Shown piece after piece: positions 4,270 to 5,847 of a stretch of 5,847 nucleotides of DNA. The notes beneath the pieces are model-generated. The model did not search any database, was not told the DNA's origin, and saw nothing but the letters and a program-made list of their open reading frames with translations. Position 1 is the first letter of the stretch; each line of letters opens with the position of its first letter. Source of the DNA: Candidatus Levyibacteriota bacterium. Lineage in GTDB: Bacteria > Patescibacteria > Microgenomatia > Levybacterales > UBA12049. A program made the position numbers and the translations under genes. The stretch spans positions 1-5,847 of the forward strand of contig PPGL01000083.1 in the NCBI GenBank assembly GCA_003173915.1, written 5' to 3'.

Positions 4270-5487
4270 GTGAAACTGCCTGTCAAAAAATTTCATCCTG
4301 ATTTTATTTCTTTTTTTCATCATCATCACGAATTAATTCTTGCTGTTTTTGCAGGGATGTTATTTTTAGGAGGAATTGGAGGGGGAGTTTTTCTCAATCT
4401 AAAATTAAAAGAGCTACAAGCTGTTTCTCAAGAAAAAAAGGCAGTCTATGCAAAACTTCAGAAAACAACAACTGCATATCTCGCGCTTAAAAATCAGGAT
4501 CAATATAAAATCAATCAGGATTTGGAGGCAAAAATTAAATCAACTGACGATACGTATACCCAAACAGTTTCTATTTACGAAAAGCTTCTTGATTTAAAAA
4601 CACAAGTAAAAGACACAAAAGATATGGATAGCTTGTTTGCAGAAACAATGAATTACCTTGCCAAACTCAATTATTCCTCGGCAAGTGCGGATTTAACAGT
4701 TCTGGATGAGAAAATCCAAGATGAGCAAAACAAACTTGCCGCAGCGGCAGCAGCTGGAGTTACCAATGCAACAGCTAGCAATGCACTTCCAGGTCCTGGG
4801 TTTTCTGTGCAATCAGTTTCAACGGATATTGGGACGTTTACCGTAAAAATTGTCGCAGCCGACCTAAATTCCACACGGGTAATTGTCGATACTGCGTCAG
4901 ACTCAGATTGCAGTAACAATTGTCCAGTTTTGCCATTAGCTGATTACATTTCTCGAAATGGTGCATTCGCTGGAATTAATGGAACATTTTTCTGTCCTGT
5001 AGATTATCCAAGTTGCGCAGGCAAAATAGGCTCTTTTGATACACTTCTCATGAACAAAAATAAAACCTATTTTAATTCTGATAATAATAAATTTAGTACG
5101 GTGCCACTTGTTGTCTTTTTTGGCAATCAAATGGATGTTCGGGAGCATTCTGAGGATTGGGGACGCGATACCAGTGTTGATAGTGTGATTGCAATGCAGC
5201 CGTTGTATATTCTTCATGGCAATATTTACTACGATGGCGGTAGTGGTGATCCAAAATATTTAAATAAAGGAACGCGCGATTTTGTTGCTGCAAAAGGAAA
5301 TATGGTTTACATCGGTACTATTTATGGTGCAGATATGCGTGATGCAGCACATGTTCTGAAGACATTAGGAGTGGATAATGCGCTTAATTTAGACGAAGGT
5401 GGCTCCACAGCACTTTGGGCAAATGGTGGATATCAAGCCGGTCCAGGCCGCAATATTCCAAACGCAGTACTTTTTGTACACAAGTAA
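4270..5487 (+). CDS. Membrane-anchored NAGPA-domain (phosphodiester glycosidase family) protein
   Basis: A 405-aa protein in three parts. A short basic N-terminus with a natural HHHH (17-20) leads into one hydrophobic segment (about 21-43), probably a signal anchor. Residues 45-155 are charged, Lys/Glu/Gln-rich and likely coiled coil, followed by an Ala-rich linker (157-172). The C-terminal region (about 180-404) resembles the NAGPA family (PF09992): GINGTFF (235-241), a late NLDEGGSTALW (373-383) and PGRNIPNAVLF (392-402). The family is named for an enzyme that removes GlcNAc from phosphodiesters; bacterial members are mostly uncharacterised surface or sporulation proteins. Here the usual D-G-G-G-S reads D-E-G-G-S. 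Cys214, Cys218, Cys242 and Cys249 could form disulfides outside the cell. Envelope glycan processing is a reasonable guess. The start is GTG without a ribosome binding site; the frame is open upstream to 4225, but no ATG, GTG or TTG lies there. Confidence 0.8.
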   Translation: MKLPVKKFHPDFISFFHHHHELILAVFAGMLFLGGIGGGVFLNLKLKELQAVSQEKKAVYAKLQKTTTAYLALKNQDQYKINQDLEAKIKSTDDTYTQTVSIYEKLLDLKTQVKDTKDMDSLFAETMNYLAKLNYSSASADLTVLDEKIQDEQNKLAAAAAAGVTNATASNALPGPGFSVQSVSTDIGTFTVKIVAADLNSTRVIVDTASDSDCSNNCPVLPLADYISRNGAFAGINGTFFCPVDYPSCAGKIGSFDTLLMNKNKTYFNSDNNKFSTVPLVVFFGNQMDVREHSEDWGRDTSVDSVIAMQPLYILHGNIYYDGGSGDPKYLNKGTRDFVAAKGNMVYIGTIYGADMRDAAHVLKTLGVDNALNLDEGGSTALWANGGYQAGPGRNIPNAVLFVHK

Positions 5488-5494
5488 GAAATTA

Positions 5495-5523
5495 TTGACA
5501 AGCAAGCAATTCTTGTGTATATT
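5495..5523 (+). promoter_or_regulatory. Promoter of the right-edge gene
   Basis: A perfect TTGACA (5495-5500), 17 nt, then TATATT (5518-5523). The -10 box ends 9 nt before the ATG at 5533, as in the YkgJ-like gene, giving an mRNA with almost no leader. The promoter starts only 7 nt after the stop codon of the preceding gene, with no terminator in between. Confidence 0.75.
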
Positions 5524-5532
5524 TGCGCCAAT

Positions 5533-5847
5533 ATGGCAGCACCAGAAGTCGCCGCAGTTGCAGGGAGAATAACTCAACAAATTTCTGCTAGAGAGGCACA
5601 ATTAGTAGGATTTGACCGATTTAATTTAGAAGATCATCGGGTTGTTCTTTCGCGACGCTTAGAGTTTGCAGTGAGAGGATCGATAGAAACTGGAAAGCGA
5701 TTGGAATTTTCCCCATGGGAAATGGGTGATCATCCTGCGCCCTATCCATTACGAGGTCTAGGTAGTCGGTTATTGGGGATGGATGAAGCAAGAGGATCGT
5801 TACCTAACGGTCAATTAACATTAGAACAAGGAAAAATTGCAAACACG
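5533..5847 (+). CDS. Hypothetical protein, N-terminal part (runs off right edge)
   Basis: The frame opened by the ATG at 5533 has no stop through 105 codons to the window end, so the C-terminus is missing. The product begins MAAPEVAAVAGRITQQISAR, an Ala-rich and probably helical start, and continues into charged soluble sequence including RRLEFAVRGSIETGKRLEF and LRGLGSRLLGMDEARGSLP. No membrane segment, signal peptide, cysteine cluster or known catalytic motif is visible, and I do not recognise the family. The start is supported by a strong promoter placed 9 nt upstream of the ATG and by the absence of any Shine-Dalgarno, which matches the neighbouring genes. Confidence 0.7.
   Translation, partial: MAAPEVAAVAGRITQQISAREAQLVGFDRFNLEDHRVVLSRRLEFAVRGSIETGKRLEFSPWEMGDHPAPYPLRGLGSRLLGMDEARGSLPNGQLTLEQGKIANT

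Noticed and set aside
4318..4329. CATCATCATCAC run encoding four histidines, suspected engineered tag
   Set aside because: Only four residues, internal, beside a membrane anchor and in natural-looking context; no vector sequence is seen.
3431..4801. Shared CCAGGTCCTGG in guaA (3431 region) and in the NAGPA-domain gene (4791 region)
   Set aside because: Both encode Pro-Gly-Pro-Gly with common codons and the flanks diverge quickly. In guaA it is the family's conserved PFPGPG motif, so a shared repeat is not needed.

Overview
The window looks like chromosomal DNA from a small-genome bacterium of the Candidate Phyla Radiation (Patescibacteria), perhaps Microgenomates-like. This is an inference from several features: AT-rich sequence, densely packed genes, no usable Shine-Dalgarno sites, an IMP dehydrogenase without CBS domains, and a membrane-anchored NAGPA-domain protein. 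No rRNA, tRNA, CRISPR array or transposase gene was seen, and the taxonomy cannot be fixed without a search.

Layout. Bases 1-247 (minus) hold the N-terminal part of an unrecognised protein. Bases 248-375 are a divergent promoter region with two back-to-back TTGACA boxes; on the minus-strand side an intrinsic terminator lies between the promoter and the start codon. guaB (376-1524) follows, then a small Cys-rich YkgJ-like protein (1589-2023), then guaA (best start 2066, end 3799). An intergenic stretch of 125 bp leads to an unrecognised 99-aa basic protein (3925-4224). In the same reading frame, after a single TGA, comes a membrane-anchored NAGPA-domain protein (4270-5487). The start of another unrecognised gene (5533 onward) runs off the right edge.

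How the genes work together. GuaB (IMP to XMP) and GuaA (XMP to GMP) are consecutive steps of guanine nucleotide synthesis. They are not a simple operon, since each has its own TTGACA promoter placed so close to the ATG that the transcript should be leaderless or nearly so. The two also share a 21-bp element with CCAT/ATGG ends at the same place over the -10 box and start codon, a candidate shared operator. Four plus-strand genes have a good promoter ending 5 or 9 nt before the ATG, so leaderless expression appears to be the norm here.

The most striking observation is in guaA. Two different palindromic repeats of one apparent family (ends GTCATTCTG and GGATGAC, 87 and 98 bp) sit inside the reading frame and are translated. 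One lies in the linker between the glutaminase and ATP-pyrophosphatase domains; the other is inside the ATP-pyrophosphatase domain. Each is read in its only stop-free frame, and together they account for the protein's extra length. This resembles the protein-coding palindromic elements of Rickettsia. guaA also carries four tandem copies of a 7-bp unit.
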